Numbered from the stretch's first letter, positions 50,066 through 58,515 are shown. The stretch is 64,000 nt of DNA from JBBEAM01 sp942491105 (GCA_942491105.1 CALNZX010000012.1:186001-250000); one strand, 5' to 3'. Notes: generated by a model from the sequence alone, not told the origin. Made by a program: numbers and translations.

Positions 50066-50097
50066 AAAAGGGGCGCCTTTCGCGAGGCGCCCCTTTT
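50066..50097. terminator. Bidirectional terminator after the DUF883-YqjE unit
   Basis: AAAAGGGGCGCC and GGCGCCCCTTTT pair over 12 bp with an eight-base loop, with A and T runs on both sides. It ends the DUF883-YqjE unit on plus and DUF1328 on minus. Confidence 0.92.
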
Positions 50098-50122
50098 CCA
50101 TGCTCCGTTCAAGTCCGGAGGG

Positions 50123-50299
50123 TTACACCGGCGGACGGCGGCCGCGCACCAGATGCATGATCAAGGTCACGACGAAGATGACCAGGAAAATGAAAAACAG
50201 TATCTGTGCGATACCCGCAGAAGCCGAAGCGATGCCGCCGAAGCCGAACACGCCGGCCACGATCGCGACGATAAAGAAAAGGATAGCCCATCCAAGCAT
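50123..50299 (-). CDS. DUF1328 small membrane protein
   Basis: 58 aa, MLGWAILFFIVAIVAGVFGF at the start, then GGIASASAGIAQILFFIFLV: two TM helices typical of DUF1328 (YtjA-like). Such genes belong to stress or desiccation regulons. An exact GGAAC-N16-CGTT promoter lies 61 bases upstream. Ribosome site GGAGAG precedes ATG 50299. Confidence 0.9.
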   Translation of the reverse strand: MLGWAILFFIVAIVAGVFGFGGIASASAGIAQILFFIFLVIFVVTLIMHLVRGRRPPV

Positions 50300-50359
50300 A
50301 TCGCTCTCTCCTGTTTAGATAAGCATCGGCGCCGCGACGGCCGCGGCGCATGCAAGGGG

Positions 50360-50384
50360 AACGCCTGCCCGGCCGGAAGGTTCC
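50360..50384 (-). promoter_or_regulatory. EcfG-type promoter for DUF1328
   Basis: On the minus strand GGAAC (50380-50384), 16 bases, CGTT (50360-50363). Exact consensus. Confidence 0.8.
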
Positions 50385-50415
50385 AAGCCTTTTGCCGGGC
50401 TCCGCTCCTGGGCTG

Positions 50416-50934
50416 CTATCCCTTGGCCCCCTCGCCGCCGGCTTCCTCGCCTTCGCCATTGCGCTCATGGAAGGCCTTCTCCATCACCCCGAATACGGCA
50501 ACGATGGTAAAGCCGAAGAGGGTCGTGAGCCCGGCGATCACGAGGTAGCCCGCGCCGCAGGCGACCCCCGCCGATCCCGCGAGCCAAATCGTGGCGCCGG
50601 TGGTCATATGCCGCACATTGCCGCGCGACTGAATGATCGCGCCGGCGCCGAGAAAAGCGATGCCGGTGATCACCGCCTCAATCACGCGGATCGGGTCGGG
50701 CTGGACGTTCGGATAGATCTCCGTGCTCAGCAGCATCAGCTTGAAGGTGATGATCATGAAAATCGCGGAGGCCAGGCTGACGAGCATCAAGGTACGAAAG
50801 CCCGCCGGTTTGCCCCGCAGCTCGCGATCCAATCCGATGATGCCGCCGCAGGCCATGGCCGCGAGCATGCGCACGATCATCGCGCCCAGGTTTACATCCA
50901 CCGGATTGGTAACGGCCTCGAGAAAACTCTGCAC
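50416..50934 (-). CDS. MgtC/SapB family protein
   Basis: 172 aa membrane protein. MACGGIIGLDRELRGKPAGFRTLMLV, ITGIAFLGAGAIIQ and VRHMTTGATIWLAGSAGVACG are the MgtC domain signatures with four or five helices. MgtC proteins counter envelope or acid stress and can act on F-ATPase. GTG 50934 is preferred (GAGAGG upstream); ATG 50970 would add 12 residues. A near-consensus stress promoter lies upstream (51030-51054). Confidence 0.9.
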   Translation of the reverse strand: MQSFLEAVTNPVDVNLGAMIVRMLAAMACGGIIGLDRELRGKPAGFRTLMLVSLASAIFMIITFKLMLLSTEIYPNVQPDPIRVIEAVITGIAFLGAGAIIQSRGNVRHMTTGATIWLAGSAGVACGAGYLVIAGLTTLFGFTIVAVFGVMEKAFHERNGEGEEAGGEGAKG

Positions 50935-51029
50935 TGCGTGACCCTCTCGTAAATTGCGCCATGGCGGCACCGATAGCCCCGCGCCGCCGCCTATCCGGCG
51001 GCGCGTGCGCGGCTGTGCGATGAGAGGTC

Positions 51030-51054
51030 AACGCATCGCTGGCAAGAGAGTTCG
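51030..51054 (-). promoter_or_regulatory. Near-consensus EcfG-type promoter for MgtC
   Basis: Minus strand CGAAC (51050-51054), 16 bases, CGTT (51030-51033): one mismatch in -35. Divergent from a similar plus-strand element 10 bases away. Confidence 0.55.
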
Positions 51055-51063
51055 CAGGAATGG

Positions 51064-51088
51064 CGAACTGTATCCTTTTCCGTTTGTT
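51064..51088 (+). promoter_or_regulatory. Degenerate EcfG-type promoter for the NepR-like gene
   Basis: CGAAC (51064-51068), 16 bases, TGTT (51085-51088): two mismatches from GGAAC-N16-CGTT. GGAAT (51057-51061) with CGTT (51081) has 19 bases between, too long. Weak evidence alone; the company of the other sites adds weight. Confidence 0.4.
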
Positions 51089-51136
51089 ATATTACACGTG
51101 AGTATGCATTGAGGTCCCCGGACCAAAGGATGGCCA

Positions 51137-51328
51137 ATGACCGATCGGCGGAAGCGAGAGCCAAGCAGATGGGCGGCGTCCCGGCGACATCCGAGCAGCT
51201 CTTCCGGCGACGCCGAGACCGAACGGGGTCTTGCGGGTCTAGCGCGCCTGCGCAATTCCACGGCGAAGGAAGAGCTACCGGAGCGCTTGAAGGCGCTCGT
51301 CGAAAAGCTGCGCCGACGCAACGATTAG
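51137..51328 (+). CDS. nepR: NepR-like candidate anti-sigma factor
   Basis: 63 aa, charged N terminus and a C-terminal GLARLRNSTAKEELPERLKALVEKL. This resembles the NepR pattern LR...EPxPERLxxLLxxL, though the spacing is shorter and the Pro before is Glu. NepR binds and holds EcfG until PhyR~P displaces it. ATG 51137 has AAAGGA upstream. It converges with the ECF sigma gene rather than preceding it, which is unusual. No phyR is seen nearby. Confidence 0.5.
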   Translation: MTDRRKREPSRWAASRRHPSSSSGDAETERGLAGLARLRNSTAKEELPERLKALVEKLRRRND

Positions 51329-51383
51329 CCGCGGCGGCGCGAGTCTGCGGAAAATTCCTGGAGAAAATGCCTTGGCGCTTACC

Positions 51384-51920
51384 CTAGGCGGAAGCCGCCT
51401 GGGGTTCGGAGTACACCGCGATCAGACGGTCGGCTTCGCCGCTGCCGAGCTCCCTGCGCAGGTGCGCGCGGGCGCGCGACAGACGCGAGCGCACCGTACC
51501 GACAGGCACGGACAGTATCTGCGCCGTGTCCTCGTAGCTGCAGCCCTCTACAGCGACCATGATCAGCAGCGAGCGTTCTTCCTCCTTCAGGCGCCCGAAG
51601 GCCTGAAAGAACTCCTGCATCGCCAGGGAATTGATCTGACTGGCGGCCGCGGGGAAGAGGTCTTCCATGTCCGCGGGATCCGAATCCGTTTCCCAGCGCG
51701 CGGAGCGGCGGCAGTTGTTGATGTGCAGATTACGCAGAATGGTGAACAGCCAACCCTTGAGGTTCGTCCCCGGCTCGAAGCTCTCGCATTTATCGATCGC
51801 CCGCTCGAGACAGCCCTGCACCAAATCGTCCGCGTTGGCGCGGTCGCGCGTCAGCATCCGTGCATAGGCGCGCAGATTGGGGATCAAGGCTTCCATCTCT
51901 AGAAATAGTGTCCGTGACAT
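51384..51920 (-). CDS. ecfG: ECF sigma factor, EcfG/general stress type
   Basis: 178 aa. Region 2: LIPNLRAYARMLTRDRANADDLVQGCLERA and FEPGTNLKGWLFTILRNLHIN. Region 4: LKEEERSLLIMVAVEGCSYEDTAQILSVPVGTVRSRLSRAR. The TNLxxWLFTILRN block is typical of EcfG-class. ATG 51920 has GGAGG 8 bases upstream. The nearby stress promoters and NepR-like gene support the general stress assignment; ECF of another group cannot be excluded. Confidence 0.82.
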   Translation of the reverse strand: MSRTLFLEMEALIPNLRAYARMLTRDRANADDLVQGCLERAIDKCESFEPGTNLKGWLFTILRNLHINNCRRSARWETDSDPADMEDLFPAAASQINSLAMQEFFQAFGRLKEEERSLLIMVAVEGCSYEDTAQILSVPVGTVRSRLSRARAHLRRELGSGEADRLIAVYSEPQAASA

Positions 51921-52297
51921 AATGTATCCTCCTGCGACGCCCCCCAGCGACAATGACGTAGGGCTGTCTTAAGGCGAATACAATGGCAGTTAGAAAAGTC
52001 ACAGCTATGCCACAAGTAGATAAATAATTTTTACTTTCGTTTTATTAAGTGAAGCTCAGGACACTACATAGACACCACGATTTTCTTACTTCAACTTATC
52101 TGGTCTTAGGGAATTACAGCCCCTGCTCTAGGCAACCACTCTCCGCAAGCCGCAATTCCCCCACTCGCCGTGCGTAAATACTGACAAGCCAAGAAACGAA
52201 ACGCGAACGAAAAAGTTTCTCTCTCCGCGTTCCGGCACGCGCCATCGCCGGCGCAAGCCACATTCCGGCCACGCTTCGCATAACATATGTCTGAAAA
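51921..52297. other. AT-rich intergenic region upstream of the ECF sigma gene
   Basis: No gene is supported. From about 51960 to 52100 the DNA is much more AT-rich than its surroundings, likely the control region of the ECF sigma gene on minus. No EcfG consensus and no clear sigma70 pair was found; TTGAAG near 52094 is the closest -35. Confidence 0.5.
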
Positions 52298-52382
52298 TGG
52301 TGCCTCTGGAGGGACTCGAACCCCCACTCCCGAAGGAACGCGATTTTGAGTCGCGCGCGTCTACCAATTCCGCCACAGAGGC
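52298..52382 (-). tRNA. tRNA-Leu (anticodon CAA)
   Basis: Minus strand. Acceptor GCCTCTG pairs with CAGAGGC followed by A and encoded CCA. The D-arm TGGCGGAATTGGTAGACGC, anticodon loop CTCAAAA (CAA) on stem GCGA/TCGC, a variable arm with TTCG loop, and T-loop GGTTCGAGTCC are all present. Confidence 0.95.
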
Positions 52383-52469
52383 CCCGGGCGCGGCGGGATA
52401 TTAGAGCAGCCAACTTGGAATGCAAGGCGGGCAAGCCTCGCGGCGGCGGAAAATCCGGCGCCGCAGCGG

Positions 52470-52877
52470 TTACTGCATCGGTTCGGGCGGCGCTTCCTCC
52501 GGCAGGTCGCCTGCCCTGGCGTTGCAGGGCCCGGCCTGATGATGGACCATCTTCCACAGCCCTTTCTCGCGGCAGAAGACGTTGGTCGCCACCAGGGCGC
52601 CCTTGCCGATCACCTCGAAACAGATGACGAAGGCGCTCTCCCCGGAAAGATAGGCGCGCGGCGCCCGGCAGGAGACCTTGGGCGCCTCGCTGTTGGCGAG
52701 GATTCCGGTCCAGGACTCCATGACCTCCTCGCGGCCGGACAGCGGCTGCCAGCCGGGATGAACGCAGGCGACGGAGCGCGACCGCGCCCAGACCTCGTCC
52801 ATCGCCGCCAGGTCGCGGTTTGCAAAGGCCAGATAGAAGGCCTCGTTGGCGAAGAGCACGGCATCCTGCTCGCTCAT
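52470..52877 (-). CDS. SnoaL/NTF2-like fold protein
   Basis: 135 aa. EAFYLAFANRDLAAMDEVWA, VHPGWQPLSGREEVMESWTGIL and WKMVHHQAGPC are typical of the NTF2-like/DUF4440 fold, small cone-shaped proteins of varied function. ATG 52877 fits GGGAG six bases upstream; 52883 would give no spacing. Function unknown. Confidence 0.85.
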   Translation of the reverse strand: MSEQDAVLFANEAFYLAFANRDLAAMDEVWARSRSVACVHPGWQPLSGREEVMESWTGILANSEAPKVSCRAPRAYLSGESAFVICFEVIGKGALVATNVFCREKGLWKMVHHQAGPCNARAGDLPEEAPPEPMQ

Positions 52878-52975
52878 GTTCATCTCCCGGGTTGCCGGCG
52901 CGAGCCTAACAGATTGCCGCGCCGCGCCCAGCCTGCTAAACGGCCCGTCACGGCAGTACAGGGATCGCACCGCGG

Positions 52976-53566
52976 GTGAGCAAGCTCCTTCACGGCCTCT
53001 ATGACTGGACGCTGCGCCTGGCTGGCCACCGCCACGCCCTGGCCCTGCTGTTCGTCGTCGCCTTCGCCGAGAGCTCGGTGTTTCCAATTCCCCCCGACGT
53101 GATGATCATTCCCATGGTGCTGGCCGCGCGCGAGAAAGCCTGGCGTATCGCCGCGGTGGCCACCGCGGGTTCGCTGCTCGGCGCGCTCGCCGGCTACGCC
53201 ATCGGGTATTTCTTCTTCGACAGCCTCGGCAAGCCGGTGATGGAGGCCTACGGCTACCTCGGCAAGTTCGAGGTCTTCTCGGCCTACTACAACGAATGGG
53301 GCGCCTGGATCGTCGGCGGCGCCGGCTTCACGCCCTTCCCCTTCAAGGTCATCACCATCGCCAGCGGGCTGACCCAGCTCGACCTCGGGATCTTCATTCT
53401 GGCGTCGCTGATCTCGCGCGCCGGGCGCTTTTTCCTGGTCGCCGCGCTGCTGTGGTACTTTGGCCCGCCGATCCGCCGTTTTATCGAGAACAATCTGGCG
53501 CTGCTGACCGTGATCTTCTTCGTCCTGCTGCTTGGCGGCTTCGTCGTACTGCGCTATCTCTTCTGA
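52976..53566 (+). CDS. YqaA/DedA-like (VTT domain) membrane protein
   Basis: 196 aa. AFAESSVFPIPPDVMIIPMVL, GSLLGALAGYAIGYFFF and FTPFPFKVITIASGLTQLDL mark the YqaA/VTT fold, thought to flip lipids. GTG 52976 starts it. It leads dsbB by 2 bases, a typical order. Confidence 0.9.
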   Translation: MSKLLHGLYDWTLRLAGHRHALALLFVVAFAESSVFPIPPDVMIIPMVLAAREKAWRIAAVATAGSLLGALAGYAIGYFFFDSLGKPVMEAYGYLGKFEVFSAYYNEWGAWIVGGAGFTPFPFKVITIASGLTQLDLGIFILASLISRAGRFFLVAALLWYFGPPIRRFIENNLALLTVIFFVLLLGGFVVLRYLF

Positions 53567-53568
53567 CG

Positions 53569-54069
53569 ATGAAACTTCCAGCGTCCTTCGAGCATCCCAA
53601 GGCGGTCCCCGCCGCGATCGTCCTGATCAGCGCGGCCGCCCTGGCCAGCGCGCTGATCGCCCAGTACGGCTTCGGCCTCAAGCCCTGCGTGCTTTGCCAT
53701 TATCAGCGCTACGCCTTCATCGCCGCGCTGGCGCTCGGCGTCATCGGGCTGTTCGCGGCGCCGCGCCTCCTGACCGGGCTAGCGGGGCTCGCTTTCCTGA
53801 CCGGCGCGGCGATCGCGATGTTTCATGTCGGCGTCGAACAGCAGTGGTGGGAAGGCACCGCCGGCTGCCATACGCCGGAGATCAATCTCGATGCCTCGAT
53901 CGATGAACTGCGCAACTCCCTGCTCAATACGGAGTTCGTGGCCTGCGACAAGATCGCCTGGTCGCTGTTCGGCATCTCCATGGCCGGCTACAACGCGCTG
54001 TTCTCTCTGATCTTCGCCCTTGCCAGCTTCCGTGCGGCCGCCAAGATGAAGTCCAGGGAGGCCCCATGA
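53569..54069 (+). CDS. dsbB: Disulfide bond formation protein DsbB
   Basis: 166 aa with four TM helices. The CPCVLC-type redox pair is KPCVLCHYQRY; the second periplasmic pair includes GCHTPE and ACDK. It reoxidises DsbA with ubiquinone. ATG 53569 follows the yqaA stop; its stop overlaps coq7. Confidence 0.92.
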   Translation: MKLPASFEHPKAVPAAIVLISAAALASALIAQYGFGLKPCVLCHYQRYAFIAALALGVIGLFAAPRLLTGLAGLAFLTGAAIAMFHVGVEQQWWEGTAGCHTPEINLDASIDELRNSLLNTEFVACDKIAWSLFGISMAGYNALFSLIFALASFRAAAKMKSREAP

Positions 54070-54632
54070 GCCAAGACCGAGAAACCCCCGCACGGCCCCC
54101 GCGCCGTCCCGGCGATCTGAGCGAACGGCAGCGGCTGGAACGCATCCTGCGCGTCGATCATGCCGGCGAATACGGGGCCCGGCGGATCTACGAAGGTCAG
54201 CTCGCGGTGCTCAAGCACAGCCCCGCGCGCCCGGTCATCGAGAAGATGTGGGCGCAGGAGGCCAAGCACCTCGACTACTTCTCCGCGGCGCTGCCGGATC
54301 GCCGGGTCCGCCCGAGCCTGCTGCAGCCCTTTTGGCACGTCGCCGGCTTCGCGCTGGGCGCCGCCACCGCCGCGCTGGGCGAGCGCGCCGCCATGGCCTG
54401 CACGGTGGCCGTCGAGGAAGTCATCGACGAGCATTACGCCAAGCAGGAGGACGCGCTGGGCGAGAGCGAGGCCGAGCTCAAAGAGAACATTACGCAGTTC
54501 CGCGCCGAGGAGCTGGAGCACCGCGACACCGGGCTCGCCCACGAGGCCGAGCAAGCGCCGGGCTATCCCCTGCTCAGCGCGGTCGTGAAGGCCGGCTCGC
54601 GGGCCGCGATCTGGTTGTCCGAAAGGGTTTAG
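54066..54632 (+). CDS. coq7: 3-demethoxyubiquinol 3-hydroxylase Coq7
   Basis: 188 aa di-iron hydroxylase of ubiquinone synthesis. Ligand motifs: RVDHAGEYGARRIYEGQ, WAQEAKHLDYF, CTVAVEEVIDEHYAKQ and AEELEHRD. ATG overlaps dsbB stop by 4 bases. DsbB uses ubiquinone, so the pairing makes sense. Confidence 0.95.
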   Translation: MSQDRETPARPPRRPGDLSERQRLERILRVDHAGEYGARRIYEGQLAVLKHSPARPVIEKMWAQEAKHLDYFSAALPDRRVRPSLLQPFWHVAGFALGAATAALGERAAMACTVAVEEVIDEHYAKQEDALGESEAELKENITQFRAEELEHRDTGLAHEAEQAPGYPLLSAVVKAGSRAAIWLSERV

Positions 54633-54673
54633 GCGGCAGACGCCGGGACCGCGGCGCGGAGGGTGGCAGGCAC

Positions 54674-55198
54674 ATGACCGGCTTCGAGATCAGCGAGAGC
54701 CGCACCACGGACATCGCCGACATCGACGCGCTCTATCCGGAAGCCTTCCCGGACGAGGATTTGCGCGCGCTGGTGAGAACGCTGCTTGAGGACACGCCCG
54801 AGGCCTTCTCCCTCGTCGCCACCATCGAATCCGAGCTGGCCGGGCATATCGCCTTCACGGCCTGCAAGGTGACCGGCGGCGAGGCGCCGGTCGCGCTGCT
54901 GGGTCCCCTCGCCGTGGCGCCGGCCCGGCATCGGTGCGGCATCGGCACGGCGCTCCTGCGCGCCGGCGTCGAGCGCCTGCGGGCGAGCGGCGCCTCGCTG
55001 GTCCTCGTGCTCGGCGATCCGGCCTACTACGGGCGCCTGGGTTTCGACGTTGAGCGCGCGGTCGCGCCGCCCTTCGCCCTGCCGGAGGCCTGGCGCGAAG
55101 CCTGGCGATCAATGGCGCTGGACAGCGCCGCGCTCCGGCCGAGCGGCACCCTGATCGTGCCGCCGCCGTGGGACGAACCAGCGCTCTGGATGCTCTAG
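54674..55198 (+). CDS. GNAT family N-acetyltransferase
   Basis: 174 aa. ATG 54674. Core acetyl-CoA motif LAVAPARHRCGIGTALLRAGVERLR, and LVLGDPAYYGRLGFD, typical of the YhbS-like GNAT group. Substrate unknown. It converges with the HNH gene, overlapping by 4 bases. Confidence 0.9.
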   Translation: MTGFEISESRTTDIADIDALYPEAFPDEDLRALVRTLLEDTPEAFSLVATIESELAGHIAFTACKVTGGEAPVALLGPLAVAPARHRCGIGTALLRAGVERLRASGASLVLVLGDPAYYGRLGFDVERAVAPPFALPEAWREAWRSMALDSAALRPSGTLIVPPPWDEPALWML

Positions 55199-55755
55199 GA
55201 CTCCAGTTCGGAATCCCAGTAGAGAAAGTCGCTCCAGCTTTCATGCAGGAAGTTCGGCGGAAAGGCCCGCCCGTTTTCCTGCAGTTTGTAGGTCGAAGGC
55301 TGCTCCGGCGCGTCGATCGGGAACATGCCGCACTCCGCGGGCAGACGGTTGCCCTTGTCCAGATTGCAGCCCTGGCAGGCAGTGACGATGTTGTCCCAAA
55401 CCGTGCGCCCGCCGCGCGAGCGCGGGATCACATGGTCGAAGGTCAGCTCCACCGAAGCGAAGCCGTCGCCGCAGTACTGGCAATGGAAGCGGTCGCGCAG
55501 GAAGACGTTGAACCGGGTGAAGGCCGGCCGCCGGTCGAGGCGCACATAATCCTTCAGCGCGATCACGCTGGGCAGCGCCATTTCGTAGGAGGGCGAGTGA
55601 ATCCGCGTGTCGTATTCGGAAACGATATTGACGCGGTCCAGGAACACCGCCTTGACCGTGTCTTGCCAGGACCATAGGGACAGCGGAAAGTAGGACAGCG
55701 GACGAAAGTCCGCGTTCAAGACCAAAGCCGGATACATCTCGGCCACCGCAGTCAC
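55195..55755 (-). CDS. HNH endonuclease
   Basis: 186 aa. Zinc Cys pair in HCQYCGDGF, core LTFDHVIPRSRGG (Asp-His), WDNIVTACQGCNLDKGNR. GTG 55755 has GGGGAGG upstream. This is the conserved alphaproteobacterial HNH protein, likely housekeeping. Target not known. Confidence 0.9.
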   Translation of the reverse strand: MTAVAEMYPALVLNADFRPLSYFPLSLWSWQDTVKAVFLDRVNIVSEYDTRIHSPSYEMALPSVIALKDYVRLDRRPAFTRFNVFLRDRFHCQYCGDGFASVELTFDHVIPRSRGGRTVWDNIVTACQGCNLDKGNRLPAECGMFPIDAPEQPSTYKLQENGRAFPPNFLHESWSDFLYWDSELES

Positions 55756-56031
55756 GCCCTATCCTCCCCGTCAGTGCCAGGGCTGGCGCCGGAAGCTGCG
55801 AATCGTTCAAGCGCCGAGCTGACGTATTTTTACGCGCTGGCCTGAATGAACACAAGATAGCCGGTGTTCTTGCCCACAAACTTCATGGTCTTGTCATAGC
55901 GCGCTGACTCGCGGCGGCGATTTCTGCGTTCACGAGACCTGTTCGGGCAAATTTTTGTGACCTGCCTTTGCAAAAGCGAAGCCAGGGACAACATGCAGAG
56001 CCCAAGGACAAGACAATCAGGAGCGCGAAAT

Positions 56032-56550
56032 ATGACCACCAAACCGCAAGCCGGACATCCCCTTCCAGAAATTTCTCTGCCAACCGTCGGCGGTGGCACG
56101 GCCTCGCTAGGCGCCGCCACCGGCGGCTGGCGCGCCGTGATCGTCTATCGCGGCAAGCACTGCCCGCTGTGCAAAAAGTACCTTGGCGGGCTGCAGGACC
56201 TGGCGGGGGATTTCGCCGCGGCCGAGATCGAGCTGCTGCTGATCAGCGCCGACCCCAAGGACAAGGCCGAGACGGTGAAGCAGGACTGGGGCCTCGCGCA
56301 GACCGTGGCCTATGACTTGAAGCCAGCGCAGATGCGCGAGCTCGGGCTCTATATCTCCGAACCGCGCAGCGAACAGGAGACCGACCGCCCCTTCGCCGAG
56401 CCGGGCCTCTTCGTGATCAACCCTCAGGGCAAGCTGCAGATCGTCGATATCAGCAACGCCCCCTTCGCCCGCCCTGATCTCACCTCCCTGCTCAACGGCA
56501 TCAAGTTCGTGCAGGACAAGGACTACCCGGTGCGCGGCACCGCCGCCTGA
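56032..56550 (+). CDS. Peroxiredoxin-like (AhpC/TSA-type redoxin) protein
   Basis: 172 aa. Thioredoxin fold with GGWRAVIVYRGKHCPLCKKYL; the CPLC pair sits at the peroxidatic position. GLFVINPQGKLQIVDISN follows. ATG 56032 has AGGAG upstream. The family reduces peroxides or disulphides. The 276 bases before it hold no supported gene. Confidence 0.85.
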   Translation: MTTKPQAGHPLPEISLPTVGGGTASLGAATGGWRAVIVYRGKHCPLCKKYLGGLQDLAGDFAAAEIELLLISADPKDKAETVKQDWGLAQTVAYDLKPAQMRELGLYISEPRSEQETDRPFAEPGLFVINPQGKLQIVDISNAPFARPDLTSLLNGIKFVQDKDYPVRGTAA

Positions 56551-56676
56551 ACCCACGCCCCGACGGGAACGGCGCGGACGAGCTTCCGCGCCGTTTCGAT
56601 ATTTAGAACAAAAAATGAACACATTTCCTCCGCAGTCTGGCGAAGCTGGTGGTTTTGCTGACCTGGGGAGGTGGGT

Positions 56677-57393
56677 ATGACAAGCAAGCTGTGGCAGCGT
56701 TTCGGCGCGGGGATTCTTTTTCTCTGGATGGCTTTTGCGGCTCCGGCTTCGGCCGGGGACTGGCAGTACTTTGCGGGCGATGCGAGCGAGGCCACGCTCG
56801 ACTGCTTCGGCGATATGAAGACCGCGAAGTGCGCCGCCGAGACCTACCTTCTCTGCGCAACGTGGTACGCTTTTCTCGTAAACGAGTCCCGCAAGCGGAC
56901 CTACGGACCGCCGCGCGAGGAAATCCTCTCCCTCTGCCCGCAGGTGGAACAGGATTATCCCGTTGGCCTCACACTTGGGAAGACAGAGGTTTCTTTGCTG
57001 TCCAGAAACTTCTATCGGCTGTACGGGCCATGGACGATCGGGGAAGACTCGGTCCCCAGGTGGGCGCGCTTCGGTTCTGGACGATACTACGAGCGCGCTG
57101 GCGATACCGCCTTCGATGTCGAAGCGACCATCTGCAGGCCCAGTTACCCCTGCGCGCTGAGCGGGAGTACATCCTGTCCTATCGTCGCCTGCCGCAGCTT
57201 TCCAGGTGAACCGGTGACCTTCCGGACGCCGCCGATGGGGGAGTATCGTTTCCCCTATGCAGTCATCGTCCTGCGGCAGGACGGCGACCAGTGGTATCTC
57301 GTCAGTTTCATTCGTACGGCTTTCGAAGATAGGCAGGGGATCGATCGCTGGCGCCCGCGGCACTTCAGGGTCGGCTCTGAAGCAGGCCGATAG
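56677..57393 (+). CDS. Secreted Cys-rich protein of unknown function
   Basis: 238 aa. Signal peptide LWQRFGAGILFLWMAFAAPASA. The mature part has many Cys (LDCFGDMKTAKCAAETYLLCA; CRPSYPCALSGSTSCPIVAC). No family recognised. ATG 56677 has GGGGAGG upstream. It ends 9 bases from, and converges with, a GH108-like muramidase. It could be an inhibitor or binding partner (inference). Confidence 0.65.
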   Translation: MTSKLWQRFGAGILFLWMAFAAPASAGDWQYFAGDASEATLDCFGDMKTAKCAAETYLLCATWYAFLVNESRKRTYGPPREEILSLCPQVEQDYPVGLTLGKTEVSLLSRNFYRLYGPWTIGEDSVPRWARFGSGRYYERAGDTAFDVEATICRPSYPCALSGSTSCPIVACRSFPGEPVTFRTPPMGEYRFPYAVIVLRQDGDQWYLVSFIRTAFEDRQGIDRWRPRHFRVGSEAGR

Positions 57394-57402
57394 AAGTCTG
57401 GT

Positions 57403-58515
57403 TTACATGCTCGGAGGTAGAAAGCGGAAGTGATTGGCACGGGCTTTCTCCTTCGACTTGTCCTTGATGCGTTCGACGGCAATCGCTTCCAAGAGGGCGC
57501 GGCGGGATGCGGGGTCTTTCAGCAGGTCGCGATAAGCGGCAAAGCTAGCAGGGCCGAAACGGCCATCTACAGCTATCCTACTCGGGGAGACGCTGTTGAT
57601 TGCTTGCTGAAGAATTAAGGGAGCTTTCTTGCTGCCGTGCCGGAACATGGTGTCGAAGAGCGCGGCGGCCGCCTCATGATCGTCGAGGTCTTCCAGCACC
57701 TGCACGCCTGGTAAACCATCTCTTTTCAAATAGTAATCTTGGTCCATGAATTCCCAGTAGACCCGGGCGCGCTGCTCGTTGGTCAGGTCCTTCGGCAGCA
57801 CGCTGCTGTCGAACTTGAGCTTGTCGCGCACCTCATTCAGGGTATCTGGCGTGATGCCGCCCATCGCCTGATCGTCAGGCTCCAATCCCCCCTCCGCAGC
57901 GAAGGTCTCCAGGAAGGCGCGGCGGATGGCTGGGGTAATGCGCGGGTCGCTGTCCAGGGTTTCCGACCAATGCCCCCAGTGGCGGTACACCCCCTTCACC
58001 TGCTTGCGGTAATCTGGGATCGGCAGCCCGGCTGCCTCGTCGTTGCGAAGCACGGCATGTCCTTGGGTCCTGCCGCCCCAGGCGGGGTCGTCCTGGCGCG
58101 GAAGCCCGAAGGTTCCATTCTGTCCCTGGACGGGACGCAGCCGTGACACCGCCTGGGCGAGCTGCTGGGCGTGGTCGGGAGCGAGTTCGGCGAGCTGAAA
58201 GATCAGGTCCCCGACCTCGCGGCTGGCCTGTTCAGGGTCGTCCCAGTAGGCGCTGCCGAGGATCGGCAGCAGCTCCGTGAAGGCCTCTCGGTTCGGGGTG
58301 CGGCGGGCGATCTGCCGGGCCAGGCGGCCATTGGCCTGGCGGGTCCCGGCGTCGAGGCCGGAGCCCTCGGCAATGCCCGGCGATATGCCGCGCGGCAGGA
58401 AAGAGTTCAGAGGCTCCCCGCTCAGCAGGTTGACGGCGGGTTTGAGCGGCTTTTTGGTCTTGAGGCCAGCAAAGTGGGAAGCCCTGTCGCGGGGCGGCGA
58501 GGAGAAGGGTGGCAT
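57403..58515 (-). CDS. GH108-like peptidoglycan hydrolase with PG-binding-like tail
   Basis: 370 aa, no signal peptide. The first ~190 residues are unknown. Near 195-230, RAFLETFAAEGGLEPDDQAMGGITPDTL resembles the GH108 catalytic start (EGG Glu). ALFDTMFRHGSKKAPLILQQAI and the later IAVDGRFGPASFAAYRDLL resemble PG_binding_3. Lack of export signal with a wall-hydrolase domain suggests delivery by phage or type VI secretion. No secretion gene is near. It stands alone. Confidence 0.65.
   Translation of the reverse strand: MPPFSSPPRDRASHFAGLKTKKPLKPAVNLLSGEPLNSFLPRGISPGIAEGSGLDAGTRQANGRLARQIARRTPNREAFTELLPILGSAYWDDPEQASREVGDLIFQLAELAPDHAQQLAQAVSRLRPVQGQNGTFGLPRQDDPAWGGRTQGHAVLRNDEAAGLPIPDYRKQVKGVYRHWGHWSETLDSDPRITPAIRRAFLETFAAEGGLEPDDQAMGGITPDTLNEVRDKLKFDSSVLPKDLTNEQRARVYWEFMDQDYYLKRDGLPGVQVLEDLDDHEAAAALFDTMFRHGSKKAPLILQQAINSVSPSRIAVDGRFGPASFAAYRDLLKDPASRRALLEAIAVERIKDKSKEKARANHFRFLPPSM

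Noticed and set aside
51057..51084. GGAAT-N19-CGTT as the NepR-like gene's promoter
   Set aside because: The spacer is 2-3 bases longer than the known N16-17; the CGAAC-N16-TGTT alternative is kept instead at low confidence.
52298..52382. tRNA-Leu as attachment site of the phage-like block
   Set aside because: It is 10 kb beyond the block with host genes between, and no duplicated tRNA end was seen near 28.9 or 41 kb.
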